Made by a program: the position numbers and the translations under genes
Shown: positions 21,600 through 31,808 of the stretch, in pieces
Numbering within the stretch: position 1 is the stretch's first letter
How the letters are laid out: each line of letters starts with the position of its first letter
The notes under the pieces: generated by a model
Databases searched by the model: none
What the model saw: the letters and a program-made list of their open reading frames with translations, nothing else
What the model was told of the DNA's origin: nothing
Source: Eukaryota sp. TZLM1-RC
Taxonomy: Eukaryota > Metamonada: BaSk clade
Direction of reading: 5' to 3'
Assembly: GCA_040285825.1 (NCBI GenBank)
Contig: JAUPSS010000001.1
Span: 1,240,001 to 1,304,000, forward strand
Length of the DNA: 64,000 nt

Positions 21600-22012
21600 G
21601 TAGAGTGGAACATGAGAAATATCAGTTTGTGCCGTTTGCAATTTCTCTTTTTGGCAATATTGGACCTTCAGGGTTGCACTTTTTGAAAAATTTTAAAAAA
21701 GTGTTACTGAATAGGTCTAGTAAAACAATGAACTCCACTTTCTGGTTAAATAGAATTGTATTTTGCATTTTCAAGTCTACTCCAACAATGATTTCAAAGG
21801 CACTTTTAGCTATTGGTGTAGAATATGAACGTAATGCTGTGAGTAGGTTCAGTAACAGTGACGCTTGTTTGGAGGATATTGAATTCTTGATGGTTATTGT
21901 AATCTCAATAAATATTCCAGTTTTTTTAAAAAAAAGTGTTTTTCCCACTTTGAAAAACTCAAAGCCATTTGATTGTCTTCCCCTAAATATCTCTCACACA
22001 TCAGACTCTCAC

Positions 22013-23899
22013 ATGTCTTCCAACAACAAAGACATCACAGATCCTCGCTTCTCCCATGTCCATGCTGATCCCAAGTTCAAATCAGTTAAATCTAAGAAAA
22101 ACAAGGTTAAACTCGATAAGCGCTTCTCTTCTGTTCTCAACGACTCTGACTTCACCACTGTCACTGCTGTTGACGAATATGGTCGTACTGTTTCCAACCA
22201 ACAATTCGACGACCTCAAGAAATACTACGATCTCTCTGACCAAGAATCTGAACCCACCAATCAACCAGACCCTACCAAGTTTGGTTTTGGGGAATCCTCT
22301 GATGAAAGTGGCATGGAAGACTTTAACCCAGTCGACGTTCTCTCTGGCCATAACCGTAACCCTAACCCAGAGGAGCAAGAGGAAGACGCAGTGAATGCGA
22401 TGGTAGAAGATGTACCTCTAATGGAAGAGGAAACAAATAGACTCGCCTTGTGTAATATAGACTGGTCCAAGGTTTCGGCAACTGATTTGCTCGCACTCAC
22501 GTCATCTTTCGCACCCGCTAATTCTAAAGTAGAATCAGTAATTATATATGTTTCCGATTATGGACTTGAAAAACTAGCAAAGGAACAGAAACAAGGTCCA
22601 GAATTAGAAGATTTTGATTCAATCAGAAATGATTTGACCGCTCAAAAAGATGACGTGTCAGGTCACGTGATTGATGAGGATAGTGTTGTACAGGAAGCTA
22701 TTAGAAGATATGAAATTACAAAACGTAGGTATTATTTCGCGGTCATTCAAACCAGTGACGTGGCATGTGCTGTCAATATCTACAAGGAATTAGATGGCTC
22801 CACTATAGGCCAAACTGGTAATCTAATTGATTTAAGATTCATCCCTGATGACGTTTCATTTGATGGCAGAGCTGTACATGATTCTGCTGATACCATTCCA
22901 TCCAACTATGCACCTCCAGAAGTTGTTTCAACCCCCTTGGAAATGACAAATATTAAACTTTCCTGGGATGACGAAGAGCAACCAAACAGGGTTGTCCTGA
23001 AGAAGAAAGTTAATAAAAAAGAGGTAGAAGAGGCAGATTATGAAGCTTTATTAGCAGAAACGAGCGAGGAAGAGGTTTATAAGGGTGATTTGGCCTTTGA
23101 TATTGAATTTGATATCACACCTACATGTGAAGTTGAGAATCCTTCAATGATGATTAGTTCACAGAATAAAGAAAAGGAAAAAGAATTGAGAGCAAAGGCT
23201 ATTAGGGAGGTGTTGTTGGGAGGTGATGATGTCAGTGATGATGTGTCAGGTGGGTTAGAAATGATTGTTGATGACGTCAACTTGGATCAAAAAGACGGTC
23301 AAAAAGAAATGATTGATTTTATGAATGATGACGATGACAGATTTGTGGACCGTCAAATGACGTTTTCAGTAGGTCAAAAATCGAAAAAGTCAAGCCAAGT
23401 CAATGAAGATTTGATCAGTGATAGCGATGATGCGGGAGATGATGATGACAGTCAGGATGATGTCGATGATGATGATGAAGTTTCCGATACAGAATCAGTC
23501 AAATTTGACGAAAAACGGGCTGCTGAGCTGGCACTTGTCGCAATGTCTGATGATCCAACTCAGAATAAGGAAAAGATTTCTACAGAAGTCAAGGAAGAAC
23601 CTAAGTCAAGAAGAGCAAAAGTAAAGGAAAAGATCAAAAAGAAGAAGCAAGAAGCGGAAAACACGTCAATTAATGTAAAAGATTCACGTTTTGAAGCTGT
23701 TTATGAAAATCCAGATTTCAGTATAGATCCTACTGTCCCAGAATTCAAAAAGACAAAGGCTATGGATATGTTATTGGAAGAAAAAGCTAAAAGAAGAGAG
23801 AAGAAGAATGATCAAGAGGGTGATCAGATGAGTTCAATGGTTGAAAGGTTCAGGAAAAGGAGAAAGAATAAGAGTGGTGATAGAAAGAAAAGGGGTTGA
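22013..23899 (+). CDS. ESF1: Esf1-family nucleolar pre-rRNA processing protein
   Basis: ATG at 22,013 gives 628 aa, in the size range of yeast Esf1. The N-terminus has the family signature D-P-R-F-S-H-V-H-A-D-P-K-F, K-V-K-L-D-K-R-F and V-D-E-Y-G-R. An acidic stretch (about 75-145) precedes the central conserved domain (V-S-A-T-D-L-L-A-L, Y-F-A-V-I-Q). A long acidic/basic region follows, then the C-terminal NUC153-type motif D-S-R-F-E-A-V-Y ... F-S-I-D-P-T-V-P-E-F-K-K-T, and a Lys/Arg tail. Esf1 acts in the small-subunit processome on 18S rRNA maturation. The open frame extends upstream into LINE-A without a stop, so a fused reading frame exists, but the family signature places the real start at 22,013. 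Confidence 0.93.
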   Translation: MSSNNKDITDPRFSHVHADPKFKSVKSKKNKVKLDKRFSSVLNDSDFTTVTAVDEYGRTVSNQQFDDLKKYYDLSDQESEPTNQPDPTKFGFGESSDESGMEDFNPVDVLSGHNRNPNPEEQEEDAVNAMVEDVPLMEEETNRLALCNIDWSKVSATDLLALTSSFAPANSKVESVIIYVSDYGLEKLAKEQKQGPELEDFDSIRNDLTAQKDDVSGHVIDEDSVVQEAIRRYEITKRRYYFAVIQTSDVACAVNIYKELDGSTIGQTGNLIDLRFIPDDVSFDGRAVHDSADTIPSNYAPPEVVSTPLEMTNIKLSWDDEEQPNRVVLKKKVNKKEVEEADYEALLAETSEEEVYKGDLAFDIEFDITPTCEVENPSMMISSQNKEKEKELRAKAIREVLLGGDDVSDDVSGGLEMIVDDVNLDQKDGQKEMIDFMNDDDDRFVDRQMTFSVGQKSKKSSQVNEDLISDSDDAGDDDDSQDDVDDDDEVSDTESVKFDEKRAAELALVAMSDDPTQNKEKISTEVKEEPKSRRAKVKEKIKKKKQEAENTSINVKDSRFEAVYENPDFSIDPTVPEFKKTKAMDMLLEEKAKRREKKNDQEGDQMSSMVERFRKRRKNKSGDRKKRG

Positions 23900-24809
23900 T
23901 GTGGTTTTTTGGGTTTGCTGTAGGAGCTTTTAGTTTTCTTTAGTATAGTGGGGGTATTGTTTTTGTTTTTGTTGATGTTTATTAACTTCTTAGTCTAGCT
24001 TTGGTATAAATTAAATTTTATTTTACAGCATTAACTAATAGACCGTTTCCTATGACTCTTTTTAAACAGGTTAACAAGCTACTGTAAGTTTTTCGAATTC
24101 TTTGAGCAGTCTCAATATCTTTTTTTACATATCTTTATTAATTTTTTAAAAGTTGCGCACATGGGTTCAATGAAAGCTAAAAATGAATTGTCGTGGTTAT
24201 TTGATAGTAGATCTGAAGTACCTTGTTGGTAGGAATTCAAATGTTAAATAGCTTAATAAGGTCCTTGACAATAGAAAATGCAAATATGGCTATTGACAAA
24301 TCTGATTTTTGAATTTTGTAGCTCAATCTGTGATGATACCCAAGACTGCTTTTGAAGATATTCAAAACAATTGTCGCAAGTAGTTAAGGAGTAAAAGGAA
24401 TTTCTGACAGTTCATCATTAACACTCAACAATATGTCATTTGTTTTAATAATTCTGGACGTGTTGTACTATTTTGAAGATATTAGTTACAAATTACATGG
24501 ACTTTAGCCATTTTTCATTCATTTTTTTGATAAACTTATGGCTAACAAGCCCAATTTATCATATATTAAGACCGTAATTTTGAAATTCTGATATAATCTA
24601 AGATGGTTGCTTCAATTTTAGCCCTCTATACATGATTCCAATTAAAGGTTTTATTTATACTTTATAAAGCTCAAAACAATTGGATTGGGCAGTAAAGAGA
24701 TTTATTATGAAGGCAAAAAGGTTTCGTCCGACTTAAGCGCAATCGTACAGTAAACTAGGATAAACTATACTAAACTCATTACAATAAAGCTGGCCAATCA
24801 TCAATCATT
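23900..24809. other. Intergenic, nothing recognised
   Basis: An AT-rich spacer after ESF1, with no open frame of note, no repeat matching elsewhere and no RNA-gene boxes seen. Confidence 0.5.
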
Positions 24810-26640
24810 TTGGTCATGTTTACTAACAATACTTCCATTTCAGCTGGTTTCAACCATTTTCTTGCCTTCACCTCTAACGGCAAGTTGTATGGTTGGGGTT
24901 CCAATTCCAGTCAGGAATTCACTATGCCAAGCAGCAAGTCCTTACCAATTACTCCAATAAACATTCCTTATATCATTAAAATAGTTCATGCTTGTCCTAA
25001 TTCTTCGTTAGTTTTGACCCAAGAAGGTCAAGTTGTTAAGTGGGGAGATGGTAAATCATTTGAAAAATTCTTCTTATGGAAGAATTAAATAATATTGATT
25101 TTACTGTTATTGCTGGTGCATCATTATCGCAATTGATTCTATTGGCAATTTTTTCTATTACAGTGGGAGGCGTTTCACCAAGATACCAGTTACTCAGTAT
25201 TTAACTCCACGAACACCGTTCAAGAGTTCTGTTTCATTTGTCAAGGATGTAGATGTGATGAATATTGTTATGTAATAGACATAAATGGTGATGTTTGGGG
25301 TTGAAAAGAGGGCTTGATGAAATCTCTTTCAATAACAAACCCACTCAAGTTAAAGGGTTAAGTAATATTGTTTCTAATATTTTATCTAAGGATGTTTATG
25401 CTGCTATTAATATTCATGGTAAAGTTTTGTGTGGGGTGGTTTAAGCAGAATAAGTGAGTTTTAGGAAGATAGTAATGAACCAATTTTTCTTGAAGCGCTC
25501 ACTAATGTAGAAGGTATTTCAGTAGGTTATGAATTGCTATTTGCCTACAACAAAAACACTTTTTGGGCTTGGGGAAGAAATGATAAAGGTCAATTAGGTA
25601 CAGTTGATTTGATTGATCGACCACAACCTGTCATAATATTTGGATCTGAAATACTTGGAAGTTTTCATTATCCAAAACAACCTGTGGATAGAATGTTTAA
25701 GATTGTTTATTGGGAATTATATGAGTTTTTGAAAACCTTGTTTGGTAATCAGCCTTATGTTGAAGCAAGATTTTGCACCAAATATTCAATCAGCAAGAGA
25801 GTGGCCAAGCCTGCGCAAGAAGTGTTTAATGATCATTTTATTTAAAATTCGATATTTTGAAATGATCCTCAGGATTTAACATTGAAAGAAAATATTTGTG
25901 AATTACGATTGCGATTAACAACTGCTGCCAAAGGTATCAAAGTAATTAATACTAGAATCAGAACACTTGACGTTTTTTTGATGAAGTACCTTACGATTCA
26001 CAATTATATTCATTGTTCCCAGTTGTTGCAGTTGTTAAAATTGGTGGAATGTCGAGATATGATGATTTTTTTGCTATAAATTTACCAAATTTATCAAATC
26101 TCAAATATCTACACCTTGATTATTCATCTGAAATAGAACAATTACCCACTTCACTAGTGAAGTTAATATTCATCGATAATTACACTGAATTTTCTGATTT
26201 AAGCTACCTTACCTCATTAACCAAATAAGTGGCTTGGTATGAAGACTCTGATAGTCGGTTAGAAGGAGAAATACCTCTACCTCAATCACTTGTTAGATTG
26301 GAAGTGCTTATATTAACTTCATTATATTGAAGTGCAATTACTAAACTTGAAGGATTTAATAATGCATGGTCATGAATGCACCAATATAACTGAACAAAAC
26401 TTTCCTTCTTTAAAATTCATTCGATTGATTATACCTGATAAAGACAGTCTGTCAGATTCTCCCATATCTACAACAAAACTTTTTAATCAAGGTTTAATTA
26501 AATCTGTTAAAGTAATCAAGAGCGACTTTTTGGTTGAATTATCTTCTTTCCATGGTGGATTCATTATCCAGCTGAAATGTATTTGGTTGATGTTTTCAGT
26601 GACCACATAGGTGGTGATTATGAAAAGTTTTGATTATTGT
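24810..26640 (+). pseudogene. Decayed RCC1/LRR gene (related to 45,018-47,270)
   Basis: Successive plus-strand fragments match the RCC1-repeat gene at 45 kb in order. I-S-A-G-F-N-H-F-L-A with L-Y-G-W-G is at 24,840-24,910. The block around T-K-I-P-V-T-Q-Y is at 25,180. F-W-A-W-G-R-N-D-K-G-Q-L-G-T with R-P-Q-P-V is at 25,560-25,630. A-R-F-C-T-K-Y-S-I-S-K-R-V-A-K is at 25,770. The LRR-like L-P-T-S-L-V-K-L and the P-D-K-D-S-L-S-D-S end are at 26,150-26,460. At least six frame changes separate them. The N-terminal 60 residues of the 45 kb gene are missing. Confidence 0.8.
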
Positions 26641-27261
26641 CTGTGTTAATTGAAATTCTTTACAATTGTTTTTTTGTTGATCAATTTCCAGTTATCGTAA
26701 GCAATGTTTTTTATTTTTGTCCATAATTTATATGAACTTAACATTGTATTTCAAGGACTTTGCCAAATCTAAAAGAAAGCATTAGTAGCTTGGTTTTCCA
26801 AGGCTGTGTCTTTGAATCCCTGAAATTGTCATTTCTATAAGAATACTGGTGTCAATACCTTGGGAAACCGTAATTCGGCCTTTACAGCTTTTTTGTCAGT
26901 TTTTGAGATCAAAAGCTTTTTGATAAAGTATTCTTGCTACTTTGCCATAACAATAACTCGACATAAAACCAAATAGTGACTTTATTATTTCTTCAGCTTA
27001 ATATTTACTGTTTTCAAAACAACGTCTTCCTTTGATTGACGGATGTTCCTTATTCATATTTAGATGAAATGCACCACATGGAATCGATATTTTCAAACAT
27101 AGAGCACAGACTTTTGAAATTATATTTCCATAGACAAATGCTCAAATATATGATGGTTCACTAGTGAATTGGCCTCCTTGAATTGCACAGTCAATGCTCC
27201 CAAGTAGCTCAACACTATTGGTACATTGAGCAACTAATACCCTTTAAAGAGTCACTGTCCA
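26641..27261. other. Spacer between RCC1 remnants
   Basis: No coding or RNA signal recognised. It may contain further decayed RCC1-gene sequence beyond my reading. Confidence 0.35.
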
Positions 27262-27935
27262 ATGAAAACTATTGTCGGAGACATAGAAATAATTAAAATT
27301 GGATATGAGATGTGGAAAAATGGATACCTATTTATAATTGAAAAAAATGGTGTTGCATGGAAGTTCAACAAGGGGGATGATGAAGATCCTTTTAAACACA
27401 AACTTCCCAAAGTTCCTGATTTAAGTAGTATTGTTTTTACTAATGGGTGTGATGGTATATTCACTGCTATTGATGTTGATGGGAAAGTTTTCTGTGTGGG
27501 ATGACGTGAACTTCATTAGTGAAGATTATGAAGATGGTGAGAAACCAGTTCATGTTCAAGGTTTAACCATTGGTGAAGGCATCTCAGTAGGCGAAAACTT
27601 TCTTTTCGCTTATCATAAAAACACTGTTTGGGTTAGGGGAAGGAAACATAAACATCAATTAGGTACAGGCGATTTGATTGATTGACATCAACCCATCAGC
27701 CTATTCGGAAATGAATATTTTGAAGTTTTCGATCATTCAAATCAACCTTTGGATAGAATGTTTAGTTGTCTTATTCAGCTTGTTTATTGGGAAAATATTG
27801 AACAATTTGGTAAGGTTGCAACAATTGAGTTGCTTTACACCACAGTCAGATTATGGCAAATCTGTGTTCAAGCTCAAATCTGTGTTCAAGCTCAAAATGT
27901 ACATTAACAGATTGTTTTTGAGGAGAACGTTATAG
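27262..27935 (+). pseudogene. Second RCC1 remnant (middle and last blades)
   Basis: Plus-strand frames encode G-V-A-W-K-F-N-K-G-D, K-V-P-D-L-S-S-I-V-F and D-V-D-G-K-V-F-C-V-G. After a frame change near 27,500 they encode E-G-I-S-V-G-E-N-F-L-F-A-Y-H-K-N-T-V-W and Q-L-G-T-G-D-L-I-D. These align with the 45,840-46,200 part of the RCC1 gene. Both ends are lost. Confidence 0.7.
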
Positions 27936-28121
27936 ATCAGTTTTCAACAGTGGATATACAGTTTAAGCAATGATTTGAATTTTAATAAAGAATTCATTTG
28001 GAAAAACATACAAAAAGCAATACAAAACACACATAGAAATCAAGAAACAAAATTTAATTCAAAAATTACTGAAACAACCAAAATAATATCAATTTATATA
28101 CTACAATTACAAAAAAACACA

Positions 28122-28142
28122 AACCCTAACTAACCCTAACCC
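28122..28142. repeat. Telomere-like CCCTAA/CCCTAAC tract at the kinesin stop codon
   Basis: Three imperfect CCCTAA units. The kinesin TAG stop (minus strand) lies inside the tract. It is too short to be a chromosome end. Confidence 0.6.
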
Positions 28143-30988
28143 AATTTAGCTATACTTGATCCAAAAGCTAACGGATTAACTAGACCATTGACATCCGAAC
28201 CGCAGTGAGCAATGGTAACGCATCTTGCTTCCTTTGGATTTGGTAATAAACAATCTTGTAAAATATGAGTCAATCTTGAATTTCTAAAGGGAATGTGACT
28301 GGCACCTACTTGGATGGAGGTCAAAACATCTCCCAAAGCGGCAAGTGACCTAGACACTCTGCTGAGTGGTGATGACGTGGCACTTGTCGGATTTGGCACT
28401 GTTTGAGATTTCGACGAATCTGATTGAGCACAGTCTAGGAAACTGACACGTGTCTGATGACGTTGATTACTGACCAGGTCAAGTATATCAAAAGTAATTG
28501 AAATCAATCGATGTGTACGTGATGAATGAGGCTCTGACGTGACAATAAGGTCAGAAAAAGAAAGAAAATCATCAGCGCACGACAATGGAATGTGAATAAA
28601 CGATCCCAACGATGAAAATTTGTCAGTTTTGAATGGAGAAATGTCATCTTCAGATAAAAGATCGACAACATGATTGGAAGTCACGTCAATCGCACAAAAG
28701 GAAACCGAAACTGACTGAGTTTCCGAATAATGTGACATGTTTTGGAAAATATAATCTATTGTTTTGTGAATCAACCCAGTATCAGAAGAGCATCCGAAAA
28801 GAGAGTAACTTTTTCCGCTCGACTTGGGACCATAAGCTACGTACAATAGTGAAGTTGCTTCCAAAGGTAGAACGGAAAGTTCCTTGATGTAATCAAAAAT
28901 GATTGAATTTTGGAGACCTGGGTCAAAATAACCATTGATTTGATAGTTTCTTTGTTCACCGTCGATGGTGACGTTTACATTGCCCACTGATGATGTGTCA
29001 ATTGTGACGTACGGGTTTTTTTCAAATAAACTTCTAAATCTTGAAAGTACCAAAACTCGCTTGTTACTATTTTCGGAATCAAACCAGTACTGTGGCTCAC
29101 GATTATCAATCAAACCAACGTCATCTTCTGCTTGAAATGGATTATCTGTGTGCAAGTCTTCTAAAGTCAAAGATTGATTAGGATTGATTGACTGCTTCCC
29201 GACTGGCTTGACGATAGTTTCCGTTTTGGTTTTGTTGAAAGGACTGGTCAAAGCCCGAGGTGAAAATTCCACCACACGTGATTTGAGCTCTTCTGATCCC
29301 ATCACGTCACCACTGACACCTGTCGTGAGCTGTTCTTTCTCTATCATTTCGTTTCTATTCAAACTTCGCATCTTGGACCAACATCCTGCCATTTCAAAGG
29401 ACATATTGGTTAAACTTATAGTCATTTGCTGGAAGGAGGTCTTTGTAAGTTCTTTGATGAATCGTTGGCAACGCTTGACACTTGAAACGTCTTGACTGAG
29501 CTTGACTAATCGTGACTTAATGTAATCATTTTGATTGGATAAATAATTGATTCTGGCTAACAAAACCTTGCCTGCAGAGCACACATCACCATTTGATTCC
29601 AATAAAACCTTTGCCGCACTCAATGTAGCATTCTCAGAAGGACTTTGCTTGACTTCTGATTGATCACGTGACGTATTGACCGTCGGTAACGTTGATTGAT
29701 ACGTATTTCTATCAATAGCCAGCTGAACAAACCTCAATGTTTCATCCCTTAGAGCATCAAGTCTACCTTGTTCACTCACAAGCTTTTCATTTACCTCCTC
29801 CAACTCTGTATTGGCAATTCTTAGTGATTTAATTTCAGCATTCATTGAATCAATAGTTTTCTTTAAATGTGTAAGTAAATCAGAACTTTCATCCATATTG
29901 AGTTGTTTTGATTGACGGTTATTTATCCACGTCATCAGGTCATTAAACTGATTATTGAGCCCCTTAATGACCTCCTCCTGATCCTTAATCGTCATACCAC
30001 GCTTTTCAATCTCCTCTTCCAATGTTGAAATCTTATGCTTCATGTACTGCTTGAGTTGGTCAATTTCTACTCTTAATTCATGTTCACAATGCTCGCTTTC
30101 TTGGTATTGGTCTTTTAAGGTGGAAATTTCATTGGATAATGAGGTGACAATGTCCTTGAAGAAGTTGAGGTTGCCCACGTCATCATTTTGAGCAATGACG
30201 TGTCCATCTTGACTAATGTTGAAATTTTCGTTGATATATGATTGAAGCTCGTTAAATTGATTGGTGAGTTCATTAATAGTTTCATCTTTTTGAGCTAAAA
30301 CGTCATCCTTCTCTGCAATGACGTCATCTTTTTGAGCTGATTCCTGTAAAACTCTCTCTAATTCCAATTCCAAGCTAGAAATTTTAAACTCATAATCACG
30401 TACTGCTTCGCTGCTGACGTCATCATTCTGATCTTCAACATCGTCATTCTGAGCTTTTGCTTCTTTTAGCTCCTCAAATTGACTCTTCAACTGCCTATAT
30501 GAAAGAGTAAGTGTATCCAGCTTATCTTGAATAGCATCCTGATCAGCTTGGGCTTGGCGAAGTTCTTTGTCGTGAGTTTCCATAAGGTCTGCACAGTTAG
30601 AACAAGGCTGAGGAGGAGGAGTAGCTGGTTTGACATGAGATGATGTGGGTGCCGACGTGTCAGCAAGAGTTGATGACGTGGCAATTTTTGATGAAGTGGC
30701 ATGAGGGGTTTGGTTTGGAGGAGAAGGGGGAGGGGATGGACGATCAGATTCCGAGCAGTAGTTGGGTGTGTTGAGGTTGGTTCTGGATGTGTCACCGAGT
30801 GCAGAGAGTTTCTTGCGGCGACGGTCTTGATGGCGACGTTTGGCTTCGGCATAGTAGATGTTCCATTGGTCGTTACCGAGAAGTTCGCGATATTCTAGAA
30901 GTTCAGATTTCTCATGTTCTGTCAAGCGGTTTGAGGGCTTTTTGGAGAAGTTTTTGCGAAGAAGGAGGAAGAGTCTCTCCTCGTCCAT
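28136..30988 (-). CDS. Divergent kinesin with C-terminal motor (kinesin-14-like layout)
   Basis: ATG at 30,988, 950 aa, no introns. N-terminus: a basic 60-residue segment, then a Pro/Ser-rich linker to about 125. Residues 130-430 are long coiled coil with repeated N/K-D-D-V motifs. From about 640 to the end is a kinesin motor: P-loop G-P-K-S-S-G-K-S-Y (about 712-722; canonical GQTGSGKT), switch I H-S-S-R-T-H (about 825), switch II F-L-D-C-A-Q-S-D (canonical DLAGSE), and H-I-P-F-R-N-S-R-L-T near the end. A motor at the C-terminus is typical of minus-end-directed kinesin-14. The degenerate switch II raises doubt about ATPase strength. The family is secure, the subfamily is not. Confidence 0.85.
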   Translation of the reverse strand: MDEERLFLLLRKNFSKKPSNRLTEHEKSELLEYRELLGNDQWNIYYAEAKRRHQDRRRKKLSALGDTSRTNLNTPNYCSESDRPSPPPSPPNQTPHATSSKIATSSTLADTSAPTSSHVKPATPPPQPCSNCADLMETHDKELRQAQADQDAIQDKLDTLTLSYRQLKSQFEELKEAKAQNDDVEDQNDDVSSEAVRDYEFKISSLELELERVLQESAQKDDVIAEKDDVLAQKDETINELTNQFNELQSYINENFNISQDGHVIAQNDDVGNLNFFKDIVTSLSNEISTLKDQYQESEHCEHELRVEIDQLKQYMKHKISTLEEEIEKRGMTIKDQEEVIKGLNNQFNDLMTWINNRQSKQLNMDESSDLLTHLKKTIDSMNAEIKSLRIANTELEEVNEKLVSEQGRLDALRDETLRFVQLAIDRNTYQSTLPTVNTSRDQSEVKQSPSENATLSAAKVLLESNGDVCSAGKVLLARINYLSNQNDYIKSRLVKLSQDVSSVKRCQRFIKELTKTSFQQMTISLTNMSFEMAGCWSKMRSLNRNEMIEKEQLTTGVSGDVMGSEELKSRVVEFSPRALTSPFNKTKTETIVKPVGKQSINPNQSLTLEDLHTDNPFQAEDDVGLIDNREPQYWFDSENSNKRVLVLSRFRSLFEKNPYVTIDTSSVGNVNVTIDGEQRNYQINGYFDPGLQNSIIFDYIKELSVLPLEATSLLYVAYGPKSSGKSYSLFGCSSDTGLIHKTIDYIFQNMSHYSETQSVSVSFCAIDVTSNHVVDLLSEDDISPFKTDKFSSLGSFIHIPLSCADDFLSFSDLIVTSEPHSSRTHRLISITFDILDLVSNQRHQTRVSFLDCAQSDSSKSQTVPNPTSATSSPLSRVSRSLAALGDVLTSIQVGASHIPFRNSRLTHILQDCLLPNPKEARCVTIAHCGSDVNGLVNPLAFGSSIAKLG

Positions 30989-31808
30989 TGGGTATTAAAG
31001 TAGATAGTATGGAAGCTTTAATTGAATGAGATGACTAATTAACCTTTGGAGAATTGTTAAATTACAATTAGCCAAATTCCTCGTGTATAATACGCTACAC
31101 GGTGCAACCTCTGGATACAACTATTCATATAAACAAAGTATAATTCCACTTGAACAATTTAGTTCAGGATCTACAATTCATACCATGATTCGGTTTTTCA
31201 ATCAAATAAGAGGAGCTTTAGCTAGACAGCAAGCAGATTAGGATTTTGTAGAAGATATCTTGTTTCAATGATAGTTGTCCCATTGGATATGAATTAATTT
31301 AATTAAGTGTGCATGTTCAATAAATATCAATATCATGATAACATGATTCTCAACAAAAAGAGAATCATGCCAAAGAAAAGGGTGACCATTATGCTGTATT
31401 GCCATTGTCATGCTGTTGACACAAGCAAATGCAGAATTAAAATATTGAATCCCTGATAATTTATTTATTTTCGGTTAACAAAATGATATCAAATTTGTTG
31501 TTTTCACTTTTTAGTGGATTTCTGAACTGAACAATGTTTTTTTGAAACAGTTAATTATATACATGATTTATACACTCAGCGAAAAACTTTAATAGTAAGT
31601 GTGAAGACCAACAAAGGAGAAAACATACAAGAAATGGTATAATTGGAACCAACAACGATCAGCGGTTGAATATGGTTCCTGATGAACTTCTCCTGATTCC
31701 ACTATGCAAGAGTTGCATCTAGTTTTTTTCGAGATCTGGATTATGGAGGTTCTGGTTTATTAGGTGTTCGATAAATCTATTACTGTAGTTCTCAATCATT
31801 GGTTCAGG
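30989..31808. other. Kinesin upstream region with a LINE-D scrap
   Basis: Contains the promoter side of the kinesin gene and, at 31,187-31,335, a LINE-D 3' end. The rest is AT-rich with no recognised element. Confidence 0.5.
31187..31335 (+). mobile_element. LINE-D 3' end remnant
   Basis: Matches 19,885-20,020: F-F-N-Q-I-R followed by A-L-A-R-Q-Q-A-D (one in-frame stop), then the 3' UTR with GTCCCATTGG and AATAAATAT. About 150 bp remain, an extreme 5' truncation. Confidence 0.7.

Larger units (their letters stand above)
18446..21930 (+). mobile_element. LINE-A, best-preserved RLE-type non-LTR retrotransposon
   Basis: Domains on the plus strand: a Cys-rich segment (18,446-18,853), the RT N-terminal block (18,970-19,221; G-K-A-P-G-P), RT motifs up to motif A (19,221-19,500; L-D-F-K-N-A-F-N), an inserted LINE-D fragment (19,500-20,020), RT motifs B and C (20,047-20,694; G-V-K-Q-G-D-P-L-G-P and A-Y-M-D-D-I-S), and a connector, zinc knuckle and RLE (20,651-21,930). 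Frameshifts lie near 18,850, 19,215, 21,000 and 21,560, most of them in A or T runs. It ends with AATAAAT about 80 bp before the ESF1 start codon. Confidence 0.8.
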
